A stretch of 56,729 nt of DNA from Lachnospiraceae bacterium. Its GTDB lineage: Bacteria; Bacillota; Clostridia; Lachnospirales; Lachnospiraceae. Each line of letters begins with the position of its first letter. Positions within the stretch are counted from its first letter, which is position 1. The position numbers and the translations under genes are program-made. Of this stretch, positions 46,158 through 54,144 are shown in pieces. Location of the stretch: assembly GCA_017476665.1 (NCBI GenBank), contig JAFUZJ010000037.1, positions 1 to 56,729 on the forward strand. Reading direction: 5' to 3'. The notes under the pieces were generated by a model. It had not been told where the DNA came from. It saw only the letters and a program-made list of their open reading frames with translations, and ran no database searches.

Positions 46158-47552
46158 ATGCTTTTATCTGATTATATTGATGTGGAAAATTATTTTGAGG
46201 ATAACGGCGTGTTTGATCCTGTGTTAGATAATGATAATGGCTTTTTTATAAATATTTTAAGATTGAAAACAGCAAAAACACCAGAGTTTCAAGCATCGTA
46301 TCAAAGAATTAATGATTTGTTTAGAAAAATAATTAAGTTACTTGATCGTGCAGAGAAAAAAGACGTATCAGATATATTTTTCAGACAAGCATTAACATTA
46401 TTTGATTTCTCTGAAGTAAACGGTATAGGGCTTGGATTCTCAGAAAAAGCCCCGGGTTCGGGATTTGGACCATTATTGTCAAAAAGGGTAATTGAGACAG
46501 CGTATGATATTGTTAAAGCTGGAATTACAGATCCTGAATTTTTTCAATTGTTGCCACTATTTCAAAATGACGTAGGACCGGATAGATTGTCTGATATGAT
46601 TGCAACAATTATTCTTCCAGATATAGAAGATTATACTAAAAGGATATATGCGGAATGCGAAATAAATGCGGTAAAATATCCGGACAGGGAATTTGTGGGC
46701 ACATATATGATTAACCCTTATAGGGGGCATGAAATATTATTGCTTCCCATAGAAATCATACACAAACTTCCAATAGCGAAATCATGGGAAGAAATTGATT
46801 CGGTTGTGACAGAAAATAATATTATACGTTCAGTAATGAATCAGCAGGTTGCAGAGGAATGGTCAAAATACTCGTCTTCTTTGAAAAAACAGTATCTGCG
46901 TGAAAAAGTTTTTACTGATAATAAAACTTGTCAATATGTTGTTGATGAGTATAAGAAAGAAGAATTAGACTTATATAATCCGGAAGATAGAATTGAATAT
47001 CTGTTAGAAAAGATTTGGCAGAGAATTTTAAAGTTAGATGTGTCATGGAAAACAAAATTGCAAACGGAGACGGTTGATAGTAAGTTGGCAGCATTAGAAA
47101 TAATGGCATATTTTAAACAATGGGTTGAAAACAATAAAGGATGGGAAGTAATCCAGGATGCAAGTACTCGTAATAGAGAAAAAATTCTCCAGAGAATTAT
47201 TCACTTATCAGGATTATGTTACATTGAAAAGAATAATTTTGATATGAGTTGTGAACCTGACGAAGGCAGAGGACCTGTGGACTTTAAAGTAAGCAGAGGT
47301 CAAGAAAAAACACTAATTGAAGTAAAGCTATCTTCTAATTCTCAGTATTTGCATGGATACGAAGTGCAAGTTGAAGAGTATGGAAAAGCTGAAAATACGG
47401 ATAAATTAGTATACGTTCTGGTGGATGTAGGAAATCCGTTGAAGGTAAAAAAATTGAAAGAACTGCATGAAGAAAATATAGGACAGGGTAAGAAGGTTCC
47501 GGAGTTGATAATAATAGATTCAACGCCAAAAGTATCTGCAAGTTGTACATAA
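46158..47552 (+). CDS. Predicted PD-(D/E)xK nuclease-like defence protein
   Basis: A 464-residue protein. The N-terminal region (SDYIDVENYFEDNGVFDP, then FSEVNGIGLGFSEKAPGSG, FQNDVGPDRLSDM) is a conserved block I associate with uncharacterised proteins found near restriction genes. The C-terminal region has GRGPVDFKVSRG and LIEVKLSSN, a D-x(n)-E-x-K arrangement (Asp375, Glu388, Lys390) typical of restriction-endonuclease folds. It may cut DNA alone or with the neighbouring ADP-ribosyltransferase-like and GNAT proteins. The start has AAAGAGGTGA. No transmembrane segment is seen. Confidence 0.65.
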   Translation: MLLSDYIDVENYFEDNGVFDPVLDNDNGFFINILRLKTAKTPEFQASYQRINDLFRKIIKLLDRAEKKDVSDIFFRQALTLFDFSEVNGIGLGFSEKAPGSGFGPLLSKRVIETAYDIVKAGITDPEFFQLLPLFQNDVGPDRLSDMIATIILPDIEDYTKRIYAECEINAVKYPDREFVGTYMINPYRGHEILLLPIEIIHKLPIAKSWEEIDSVVTENNIIRSVMNQQVAEEWSKYSSSLKKQYLREKVFTDNKTCQYVVDEYKKEELDLYNPEDRIEYLLEKIWQRILKLDVSWKTKLQTETVDSKLAALEIMAYFKQWVENNKGWEVIQDASTRNREKILQRIIHLSGLCYIEKNNFDMSCEPDEGRGPVDFKVSRGQEKTLIEVKLSSNSQYLHGYEVQVEEYGKAENTDKLVYVLVDVGNPLKVKKLKELHEENIGQGKKVPELIIIDSTPKVSASCT

Positions 47553-47566
47553 ATGGAGGTGACAAA

Positions 47567-47869
47567 ATGCTGAATCTTGTAGTATTTGAAACAGAAGAAG
47601 AGCTCTGTGAGTTAACTGGGCTGACAGAACATGAATTGTGGCAAAAAGGTTTTAATCTTGATGATTGGGAGATTGGTTTTCAATCTGAAGTTAAATTGCA
47701 TAAGACACCAACGAAAAAAGATATAGAGAATGGATATCGTGAGAATGAATTAATTGCGTTATTTGATTTGCCAGCCCATTGGTTGATGAGACAAATGAAC
47801 GCTTACTGTGTTGGCGCAAATTATGTATTTCTGGATGGGAAACATTACTATACAGTTCATCATGCATAA
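47567..47869 (+). CDS. 100-residue protein of unknown function
   Basis: ATG 47567 after a strong GGAGGTGA opens a frame starting MLNLVVFETEEELCELTG and ending YYTVHHA. It is acidic and probably alpha/beta. It lies 14 bp after the nuclease-like gene and before a terminator, so it closes that transcription unit. It could be a small partner or inhibitor of the nuclease-like protein. I recognise no family. Confidence 0.6.
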   Translation: MLNLVVFETEEELCELTGLTEHELWQKGFNLDDWEIGFQSEVKLHKTPTKKDIENGYRENELIALFDLPAHWLMRQMNAYCVGANYVFLDGKHYYTVHHA

Positions 47870-47875
47870 TATGGT

Positions 47876-47905
47876 TAAAAAATGGCGACGTGTCGCCATT
47901 TTTTA
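47876..47905 (+). terminator. Terminator closing the restriction/defence operon
   Basis: AATGGCGAC and GTCGCCATT form the stem with A tracts before and a TTTTTT run after. Confidence 0.88.
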
Positions 47906-48073
47906 GGCTGTGGTTATACAATGAAGATTGCAATAAAGTAAGCGCATAGTTTCGGGGTAGCTTTCGCTCACCCGCTGATCACTCTATAATTGTTAGCAGG
48001 AAATGCAAGCATTTTACTCAGCAAGGTTTGCTAGGATGCAAGCGTTTTACTTCGCAAATGGGAGGCTAACAAC

Positions 48074-48499
48074 ATGAGAGCAAAACGTATCACACCGGAT
48101 GAGCAATTCCGGCTCATCACCGAATGCCGTCAGAGCGGTCTGTCTGATTACCAGTGGTGCCAGATGCATGACGTAAACCCCGGAACTTTTTACAACTGGA
48201 TCAGCCGTCTGCGCAAAAGAGGTTACTCTATCCCAGCGGCTGAAACAAGACACAATACTCCGCTTGAGAACTGCCAAGAGATTGTGAAAGTATCCCTGGT
48301 CCCTGACCATCAGTCAAGCACAATGATCCCTGCCAGAATGGATCCTGTATGCAATGCATCTCTGGAAAAGGAACCACCGACACTGACCATGGAAGTATCC
48401 AACGGAAATGCGACCATCCGGCTGTTTCAGAATGCGGACAGGGAACTGGTCGAGATCGTGCTCCGATATATGTTGGGAGGTGCCGCCTATGCTGGGTGA
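48074..48499 (+). CDS. tnpA: IS66 accessory protein TnpA
   Basis: A 141-residue IS66 Orf1-type protein with an N-terminal HTH (ITECRQSGLSDYQWCQMHDV) that should bind the IS ends. First gene of the IS66 set. GGGAGGCTAACAAC precedes the ATG. Its end overlaps tnpB. Confidence 0.85.
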   Translation: MRAKRITPDEQFRLITECRQSGLSDYQWCQMHDVNPGTFYNWISRLRKRGYSIPAAETRHNTPLENCQEIVKVSLVPDHQSSTMIPARMDPVCNASLEKEPPTLTMEVSNGNATIRLFQNADRELVEIVLRYMLGGAAYAG

Positions 48500-48833
48500 C
48501 ATCTCATCGGCAATGAACATTTATGTGATCACAGGCTATACCGATATGCGTAAGTCGATAGACGGTCTGTGCGCAGTGATCATGCAGCAGCTGAAAGCCG
48601 AACCGGACGGACGCTCCATATATCTTTTCTGCGGCAAGCGGTGTGACCGCATCAAAGTCCTGCTCAAAGAACCGGATGGATTTGTCCTGCTCTATAAGCG
48701 GCTCGATGTTGTTCAGGGGCGCTACCGCTGGCCGAGGAATAAAAGCGAGGTCAGACCGATCACATGGCAACAGTTTGACTGGCTGATGTCAGGGCTTGAG
48801 ATCGAGCAGCCAAAAGCATTGAAAACAGCCTGA
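48489..48833 (+). CDS. tnpB: IS66 accessory protein TnpB (Orf2)
   Basis: A 114-residue IS66 Orf2 with the family core VITGYTDMRKSIDGL and IYLFCGKRCDRIKVL. It is needed for IS66 transposition, though its action is unclear. ATG 48489 overlaps the tnpA stop; GGGAGG lies before it. An earlier in-frame start at 48408 is inside tnpA and unlikely. Confidence 0.9.
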   Translation: MLGDISSAMNIYVITGYTDMRKSIDGLCAVIMQQLKAEPDGRSIYLFCGKRCDRIKVLLKEPDGFVLLYKRLDVVQGRYRWPRNKSEVRPITWQQFDWLMSGLEIEQPKALKTA

Positions 48834-48927
48834 AAATACAGTGCCAAAAGTGTCGCAATCCCTTGAATTTACTGGATTTTTTGCCCGTTTTGTGCTATAC
48901 TTTTTATAGTGAACAAAGGAGCAAAAC

Positions 48928-50529
48928 ATGGCGGCAAACAGCAGGGATCTTCAGCTCATTGAGTTGAAGGATATGATCTCACAACTGAATACCACGATCA
49001 AAACCCTGAACGAAACGATCGCAAAACAGCAGGCAGAGAATGATAATCTCAAGGCTGAATTAGCATGGTTTCGGCGTAAGCTTTTCGGTTCCTCCAGCGA
49101 ACAGAGGAACGTTGACATCGAAGGGCAGTTAAACCTTTTCGATGATCTTGCAGAAGATGAAAAGCCTGCCGAGCTTATAGACCCGGAGATCGTTCCGCTG
49201 GAAAAGAAATCCCGCAAGAAAAAACCTGCGCTGAAGGAGCAGTTCAAGGATATCCCGACCAGACAGGTCGTCGTGGATACGCTCACTGAGGACGATAAAG
49301 TCTGTCCGCTATGCGGCGCACAGATGGTGCCGATCGGCACGGAAGTGATCCGCAGCGAGATCGTATATACACCGCCCAAACTGGAACGCGTCGAGTATGT
49401 GGCAACCACATATGGATGTCCCAAATGCAAGGACACGGAAGAACCACAGTTTATCAAGGATAACGGAAAGCCAGCCCTGATCGCAGGCAGCTATGTTTCG
49501 GAATCTCTGCTTGCATATATCCTTTACCGCAAATATGCACTATATGTGCCATTATACCGGCAGGAGCAGGATTTCCTGCAGTTTAGTGCACCGATAGGGC
49601 GCACATCGATGGCCAAGTGGGCCATAACTGCCGGACGAGAGTACCTGCAGCCGCTGTATGATTATTTTCACCGGGAACTGCTGAAACGCCGGTTCCTGAT
49701 GATGGATGAGACACCGGTCCAGGTATTGAAAGAGGACGGGCGCCGCGCGCAGACAAAGTCCTATTTCTGGGTGGTGCGCACCGGCGAGGATGGACTGGAT
49801 CCGATCATCCTCTTCAACTACACTCCTACAAGGGCAGGCGAAAATGCCAGGGAATTCCTCGAAGGGATCGAACCAGGATTCTATCTCATGGCGGATGGCT
49901 ACCAAGGCTACAACAAAGTGAAAGAAACAAAACGCTGCTGCTGTTTTGCCCACATCCGGAGATATTTTCTAGAGGCAGTCCCCAGGGGGATGGAAAAGGA
50001 CTATACCAATCCTGCCATGCAGGGTGTCCTGTACTGCGATAAGCTCTTTGCTTATGAGCGTTCCTACAAAGAAAAAGGACTGTCTCACAAGCAGATTTAC
50101 AACCGAAGACTCAAAGACCAGAAACCGGTCCTTGAGGGCTTTTTAGCGTGGGCTGAGCAGACCGCACCCGGAAACAATGCCAAGCTGAAGAAAGCACTTG
50201 CCTATGTGAGTAATCGCAAGGACTTCATGATGACCTACCTTGAGGATGGTCGCTGCAGTCTGAGCAATAACTTAAGCGAGAACTCGATCCGCCCCGTAAC
50301 AGTCGGTAGACGGAACTGGCTTTTCTCCGATACACCGGATGGAGCCACTGCGAATGCCCTGTATCTCACCATTGTTGAGATGGCAAAAGCATACGATCTG
50401 AATCTGTATGAGTATCTCAAGTTCCTGCTGGAGAACAGACCCAGCAAGGAGATGACAGATGATCAGTTAGCAAACCTTGCTCCTTGGAGCGAGACTGTTC
50501 AGGCACTTTGCAAGAACAAAACAGAGTAA
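48928..50529 (+). CDS. tnpC: IS66 transposase TnpC
   Basis: A 533-residue DDE transposase. N-terminal leucine-rich coiled coil (about 10-50), zinc-finger domain (CPLCGAQM and CPKCKD), and a catalytic core with MMDETPVQVL, LMADGYQGYNKV and the Glu-containing NLSENSIRPV. The C-terminal IS66 tail ends LAPWSETVQ. Intact, so probably active. Confidence 0.93.
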   Translation: MAANSRDLQLIELKDMISQLNTTIKTLNETIAKQQAENDNLKAELAWFRRKLFGSSSEQRNVDIEGQLNLFDDLAEDEKPAELIDPEIVPLEKKSRKKKPALKEQFKDIPTRQVVVDTLTEDDKVCPLCGAQMVPIGTEVIRSEIVYTPPKLERVEYVATTYGCPKCKDTEEPQFIKDNGKPALIAGSYVSESLLAYILYRKYALYVPLYRQEQDFLQFSAPIGRTSMAKWAITAGREYLQPLYDYFHRELLKRRFLMMDETPVQVLKEDGRRAQTKSYFWVVRTGEDGLDPIILFNYTPTRAGENAREFLEGIEPGFYLMADGYQGYNKVKETKRCCCFAHIRRYFLEAVPRGMEKDYTNPAMQGVLYCDKLFAYERSYKEKGLSHKQIYNRRLKDQKPVLEGFLAWAEQTAPGNNAKLKKALAYVSNRKDFMMTYLEDGRCSLSNNLSENSIRPVTVGRRNWLFSDTPDGATANALYLTIVEMAKAYDLNLYEYLKFLLENRPSKEMTDDQLANLAPWSETVQALCKNKTE

Positions 50530-50645
50530 AACGCTTGCATCCCGAAACTGTTAGCTACGGTTTCGGGATAAAAATCGGGGTACACCCCGAAACTATGCGC
50601 TTACGCAATAAAAGGATAGAATCTGTAATATGCGAAAGAATATAA

Positions 50646-50714
50646 TTGACATAGTTTTTGTCAGCGAATATAATATACTTAACGAAATGGATTTGACATA
50701 CCCGAAATGTTAAG
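50646..50714 (+). promoter_or_regulatory. Consensus promoter and operator of the AbiE-type system
   Basis: TTGACA (50646-50651), 17-bp spacer, TATAAT (50669-50674), a perfect consensus. Immediately downstream, CTTAAC (50678-50683) and GTTAAG (50709-50714) form an inverted pair, and CGAAATG is directly repeated within. AbiEi-type antitoxins repress through repeats upstream of their operon. Confidence 0.75.
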
Positions 50715-50729
50715 AAAGGAGAAGAGACG

Positions 50730-51353
50730 ATGCTATACAATTATATTAAAGAACATTACAAAGAAGCGGAGCCGATTTTCTTTTCGGATTTGGAGCGTGA
50801 GGATATTACGAAGTCGGCGTTAAACCAGCAGTTGAAGAAACTCTGTGATAAGGGATTGCTACAGAAGTATGATACCGGAGTATATTTCATACCTAAGAAG
50901 TCTTTGCTAAATTCTACCATAGGTCCGAATGCAGATATGGTGGCAAGATATCGTTTTATTTCCAAAGGGGATAATGTTGACGGTTTTTATGGTGGCAATT
51001 CTTTTGCGAACCAGATAGGGATTACTACACAGGTTCCGTGGGTAGTTGAGATTGTGAGTAATAACACTAACTCGTCTGACAGAGAAGTACGGATTGGAAA
51101 CAGAAGATTTTATGTAAGGAAACCAATCGTACAGATAACAAAAGAGAATGTGTATGTGCTACAGATGTTGGAACTTTTGAAAAATCTTGATGCATATTTA
51201 GATTATTCTTATGATGAGGCACGGGAGAAATTTGCTGAGTATATCACGATTCATGGAATAAAGAGAAGTGATGTGGATTTGTACATCAGAAAATACCCGC
51301 TGGCGACATTTAAATTTTATTATGAATTGGGGTTAGATCATGTACTTGCATAA
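50730..51353 (+). CDS. AbiEi-like antitoxin (type IV, DUF6088-like)
   Basis: A 207-residue protein with an N-terminal winged helix (FFSDLEREDITKSALNQQLK, GLLQKYDTGVYFIPKK) and a C-terminal domain of the AbiEi type. In AbiE systems the antitoxin represses the operon and counters the toxin without binding it. It overlaps the toxin gene by 14 bp. RBS AAAGGAGAAGAG. Confidence 0.82.
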   Translation: MLYNYIKEHYKEAEPIFFSDLEREDITKSALNQQLKKLCDKGLLQKYDTGVYFIPKKSLLNSTIGPNADMVARYRFISKGDNVDGFYGGNSFANQIGITTQVPWVVEIVSNNTNSSDREVRIGNRRFYVRKPIVQITKENVYVLQMLELLKNLDAYLDYSYDEAREKFAEYITIHGIKRSDVDLYIRKYPLATFKFYYELGLDHVLA

Positions 51354-52257
51354 AGAAAATAGAGAACTGTTTCGCGATGCAATTTTGCTGACTTCACAGA
51401 AACTTGAAGTCAGTGAAGATATCGTAGAGAAAGATTATTACGTCACATTGATTTTGAAGAAGCTTTCTGCAATTGAATATCCGGTTGTGTTTAAAGGTGG
51501 TACATCTCTTTCCAAAGCATTTCAAGTTATAGACCGATTTTCGGAAGATATTGATATTACCTTTACAGAACATCTGGGAGAAGCAAGAAGGAAGAATTTG
51601 AAGTATAACATATTGAAGCCTATCGCTGATGAATTAGGACTTGTGATTCGTAACTTTGATTCTATCGAAAGTGATAAAAATCTGAATCATTATGATTTTT
51701 ATTATGAGTCGGTGGTGGGGGATAGAGTTATAAATCCTATTCCGCCCTATGTTAAGCTGGAAACGTCTTTGATGTCTTATGCATTTCCTACAGAAGAAAG
51801 GGAACTCGGTAATTATATATTAGATGCCCTGGGAGCAGAGGAAGAGGAGCTTATTGCAACATATGATTTAGGTACATTTCCTATGCGTGTTCAGTCTTTG
51901 AATCGTACATTGATTGATAAAGTTTTTGCTGTATGCGATTACTATTTGCAAGACAAGCCCCACAGAAATGCAAGACACCTTTATGATATTTACAAATTGA
52001 CAGAGCATGTGGAGATGGATAGTGATTTTTTGGAACTTGTAAAGGAAGTGCGTGCACACAGAATTACTATGGGAAGTGAAATTGCTCCGGCAGCGTCTCT
52101 GGATGTGAATATTGTAGAGTTGGTTCAGAAGATTTGTGATAAAGATTTTTACAAAGAAGATTACCGGGAAACTACACTTAAGTTGATTTCGGATTCTTTG
52201 GAGTATGAAATGTTGAAGAGACATTATAAGGAATTGGTTGAGAAGATATTTGCCTGA
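51340..52257 (+). CDS. AbiEii-like nucleotidyltransferase toxin
   Basis: A 305-residue protein of the AbiEii/AbiGii family. The nucleotidyltransferase motif KGGTSLSK (about 51-58) is followed by RFSEDIDI (about 67-74), with later helical regions including LNRTLIDKVFAVCDYY and RNARHLYDIYKL. Related toxins block growth by modifying tRNA with nucleotides, which aborts phage infection. It is co-encoded with the AbiEi-like gene. The right TSD of the IS66 element lies just upstream of the operon promoter. Confidence 0.87.
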   Translation: MYLHKENRELFRDAILLTSQKLEVSEDIVEKDYYVTLILKKLSAIEYPVVFKGGTSLSKAFQVIDRFSEDIDITFTEHLGEARRKNLKYNILKPIADELGLVIRNFDSIESDKNLNHYDFYYESVVGDRVINPIPPYVKLETSLMSYAFPTEERELGNYILDALGAEEEELIATYDLGTFPMRVQSLNRTLIDKVFAVCDYYLQDKPHRNARHLYDIYKLTEHVEMDSDFLELVKEVRAHRITMGSEIAPAASLDVNIVELVQKICDKDFYKEDYRETTLKLISDSLEYEMLKRHYKELVEKIFA

Positions 52258-52264
52258 CCTGTTC

Positions 52265-52296
52265 TTCTACCCCAAAAGATGTAAAATGGGGTAGAA
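52265..52296. terminator. Perfect inverted repeat after the AbiEii gene
   Basis: TTCTACCCCA and TGGGGTAGAA are perfect complements. There is no U run on the plus strand, so termination is only probable. Confidence 0.5.
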
Positions 52297-52321
52297 AACG
52301 AAGTGGTGGGGGAGAAAGTAG

Positions 52322-52350
52322 TTGCTTGGAGAAAATAAGGATTATATAAT
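52322..52350 (+). promoter_or_regulatory. Promoter of the small zinc-ribbon gene
   Basis: TTGCTT (52322-52327), 17-bp spacer, TATAAT (52345-52350), 34 bp before the start codon. Confidence 0.65.
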
Positions 52351-52383
52351 TGAAATATGAAAAAAGAAAGGAGATGATACTTT

Positions 52384-52605
52384 ATGGCACTTGAATTCTT
52401 GGAAAGTCATAGTGAACCGCATCAGGGATATGGTGCAGGACCAGGAAGCATTGATACATACATTTATAAATGCCCTTGTGGAAAAGGAAGAGTTGTAAAA
52501 ACAAAGGATAATATTCCGGGATTTAGAGAGAGTGATATTTTAATTGAATGTGATGAATGTCGGGAAAAATATGGTCTTGTAAATTCTTTATCTGAATTGG
52601 AATAA
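52384..52605 (+). CDS. Small zinc-ribbon-like protein
   Basis: A 73-residue protein with two metal-ligand pairs, KCPCGKG (residues about 30-36) and ECDECRE (about 58-64), which would form a zinc ribbon. The family is unknown. Unlike the genes on either side, it has its own promoter. GAAAGGAGATGATAC precedes the ATG. The structured RNA at 52641-52774 follows it. Confidence 0.65.
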   Translation: MALEFLESHSEPHQGYGAGPGSIDTYIYKCPCGKGRVVKTKDNIPGFRESDILIECDECREKYGLVNSLSELE

Positions 52606-52640
52606 TTATGAATAGGTTGCAAATCATCTTATTGTAAAAT

Positions 52641-52774
52641 GGGCTGGTCGATAGACCCGGGTCCATCAGCAGATGGGGAGGTTCCCCATCATTTGATATG
52701 ATTATGAATAGAAATGTGGCAGCTGTCTATGGACGTGCCTAAGGAAGTCGGATACGTCCGGCTTCCTTTTTTTT
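52641..52774 (+). ncRNA. Structured intergenic RNA ending in an intrinsic terminator
   Basis: A long-range stem pairs GGGCTGGTCGATAGAC (52641-52656) with GTCTATGGACGTGCCT (52725-52740), with a few internal mismatches. Inside, GATGGGGA-GGT-TCCCCATC (52672-52690) is a perfect 8-bp hairpin. GTCCAT (52661-52666) can pair instead with ATGGAC (52729-52734), competing with the outer stem. A terminator stem GGAAGTCGGA/TCCGGCTTCC with eight Ts follows directly. I recognise no known RNA class. It could be a 3' regulatory RNA of the preceding gene or a separate small RNA. Confidence 0.55.
52743..52774 (+). terminator. Intrinsic terminator of the structured RNA
   Basis: GGAAGTCGGA-TACG-TCCGGCTTCC with one G-U pair, followed by TTTTTTTT. 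Confidence 0.9.
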
Positions 52775-52818
52775 ACCCTAAAATATCAAAATTAAAATAA
52801 AGATTTTTCAAAAACCAC

Positions 52819-52849
52819 TTGCTTTGTCCTAGGGGCAATGTTGTATATT
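52819..52849 (+). promoter_or_regulatory. MerR-type promoter with 19-bp spacer
   Basis: TTGCTT (52819-52824) and TATATT (52844-52849) are 19 bp apart, longer than the optimal 17, with a dyad TTGTCCTAGGGGCAA (52824-52838) between them. MerR-family regulators bind such a dyad and untwist the DNA to make the promoter active. It precedes the merR gene, which suggests autoregulation. Confidence 0.65.
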
Positions 52850-52870
52850 GTAATAAAGGAGGCAACACTG

Positions 52871-53758
52871 ATGGGATATAAAGTAAAATGGGTAGAAGAT
52901 AATCTTGGTGTGACAAGGAAGGCACTTCGAGGATTTGAAAAAGCAGGGCTTATGCCGGAAAACAGAGATAGAAAATATCGAGATTATGATGATGACGATA
53001 TTGACCGAATCTGGACTATCTGAGTATTACAGGGGATGGGATATTCAATAAAAGAAATTGTCGATATGGTTAACGATGAGGAATTTGATTTCAATGAATC
53101 TATAGGGCAAAAGGTTTTGGAATTAGAAGCAGAGAAGCAAAAAATTGAGCGTCATTTAGGTTATGCAAAGATGATTAAATTAACGGGGCGCTTTCCGGTA
53201 AGACCGAAAGAAATGGGGAAAGTGAAGTTTGAGGAATTTCAGAGGGAAGCTATTGAAGGTTGGAATATAGTAGACGACCCGCAAGGAGCAGAATATGCGA
53301 GACTGGCAGAGACAATATTATCTAAAACACCTGAAGAGTGGGAAAATAGTGATTTGGAATGTTTGTTTTCGGGTCTGGAATCAATGATGAACTTAGATGC
53401 AGATATACTTTTGGCAGAATATGTTCTTCCGAAGGCAATAGTAAAGCGTAAGAATCTAGGAGCAGATCATTCTGATATTCAATTACTGGTAAAATTAATT
53501 TATGAAAATCAGAGTTTAATAGGAACTGCATATGGTATGAAAGATAATATGACAAAGAAACAATTCTCGCGATTTTATGCATCTAGTTATTTGGCAGGTG
53601 ATGTCGCAAAATTGAAGGCACGCGACTTTACAAAAGAAGAATGCGAGTTTATTGCGGAAGCAGTTTCAATTTTTGGTGGTTATGATAGTTATGAAAAATT
53701 GATTGAAGATGAATTGCGATATGGCAGAGAAATAAAAAAGGATGGTAATGTATTATGA
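52871..53758 (+). pseudogene. MerR-family regulator interrupted by an in-frame TGA
   Basis: One frame of 296 codons broken by TGA at 53021-53023 (codon 51). Before the stop: the winged HTH (YKVKWVEDNLGVTRKALRGF, then KYRDYDDDDIDRIWTI). After it, in the same frame: VLQGMGYSIKEIVDMV, the rest of the DNA-binding domain, and a C-terminal domain resembling effector-binding TipAS-type helices. Position 51 falls where MerR proteins commonly have a basic residue, and CGA to TGA would explain it. Restart at ATG 53036 would lack the first wing. The last codon overlaps the next gene (ATGA). Confidence 0.75.
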
Positions 53759-54132
53759 GTAATCTGGGAGGATATCAATTGCTTACTACAGCTGCAAAGA
53801 AAGTAGGAGGACCTGGAAATCTGGTGCTACTAATTGCTGGAGCCGGCGCTTTGGTATATAAATGCAGTGAGATTGTTGTATCTAAAGTAGCTACGGAAGT
53901 AATCAAGACGAAATATTCAAAGAATAGGTTTGGGGATGAATTAAGCGGTGAGGTGTATATAGTAAAAAGCTTTGGTATTAGTGACGAAGGATTACAATTT
54001 AAAGTGAATGAGTGGTTTAAGGTACTTGAGGCAGATGGTGACGCGGTGTTAATCGAGAAAATAGGAGATATGAATAATCCATATTTTATATCCGGTGATT
54101 TTCTTAAAGCGATATCAGATTATACAAATTAG
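53755..54132 (+). CDS. Small single-span membrane protein
   Basis: A 125-residue protein with one transmembrane helix near residues 21-38 (GNLVLLIAGAGALVYKC) and a soluble C-terminal domain (about 45-125) that is probably beta-rich. Its ATG overlaps the MerR stop (ATGA), so translation depends on the upstream frame. No family recognised. It is possibly the target or partner of the MerR regulator. Confidence 0.6.
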   Translation: MSNLGGYQLLTTAAKKVGGPGNLVLLIAGAGALVYKCSEIVVSKVATEVIKTKYSKNRFGDELSGEVYIVKSFGISDEGLQFKVNEWFKVLEADGDAVLIEKIGDMNNPYFISGDFLKAISDYTN

Positions 54133-54144
54133 AGGGTAAAGGTT

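Larger units (their letters stand above)
47938..50604 (+). mobile_element. IS66-family insertion sequence
   Basis: A 2667-bp element bounded by perfect 21-bp inverted repeats (GTAAGCGCATAGTTTCGGGGT at the left, 47938-47958; its reverse complement at 50584-50604). The 8-bp sequence GCAATAAA is duplicated outside both ends (47930-47937 and 50605-50612), as IS66 does. The three genes tnpA, tnpB and tnpC are open and in the normal order. It appears complete and recent. Confidence 0.93.

Noticed and set aside
32515-53758. Global reassignment of TGA to an amino acid
   Set aside because: TGA ends several normal genes in the same window, for example rplA, the AbiEii-like toxin gene and IS66 tnpA. 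Only two genes need TGA decoded, so local mutation or read-through is simpler.
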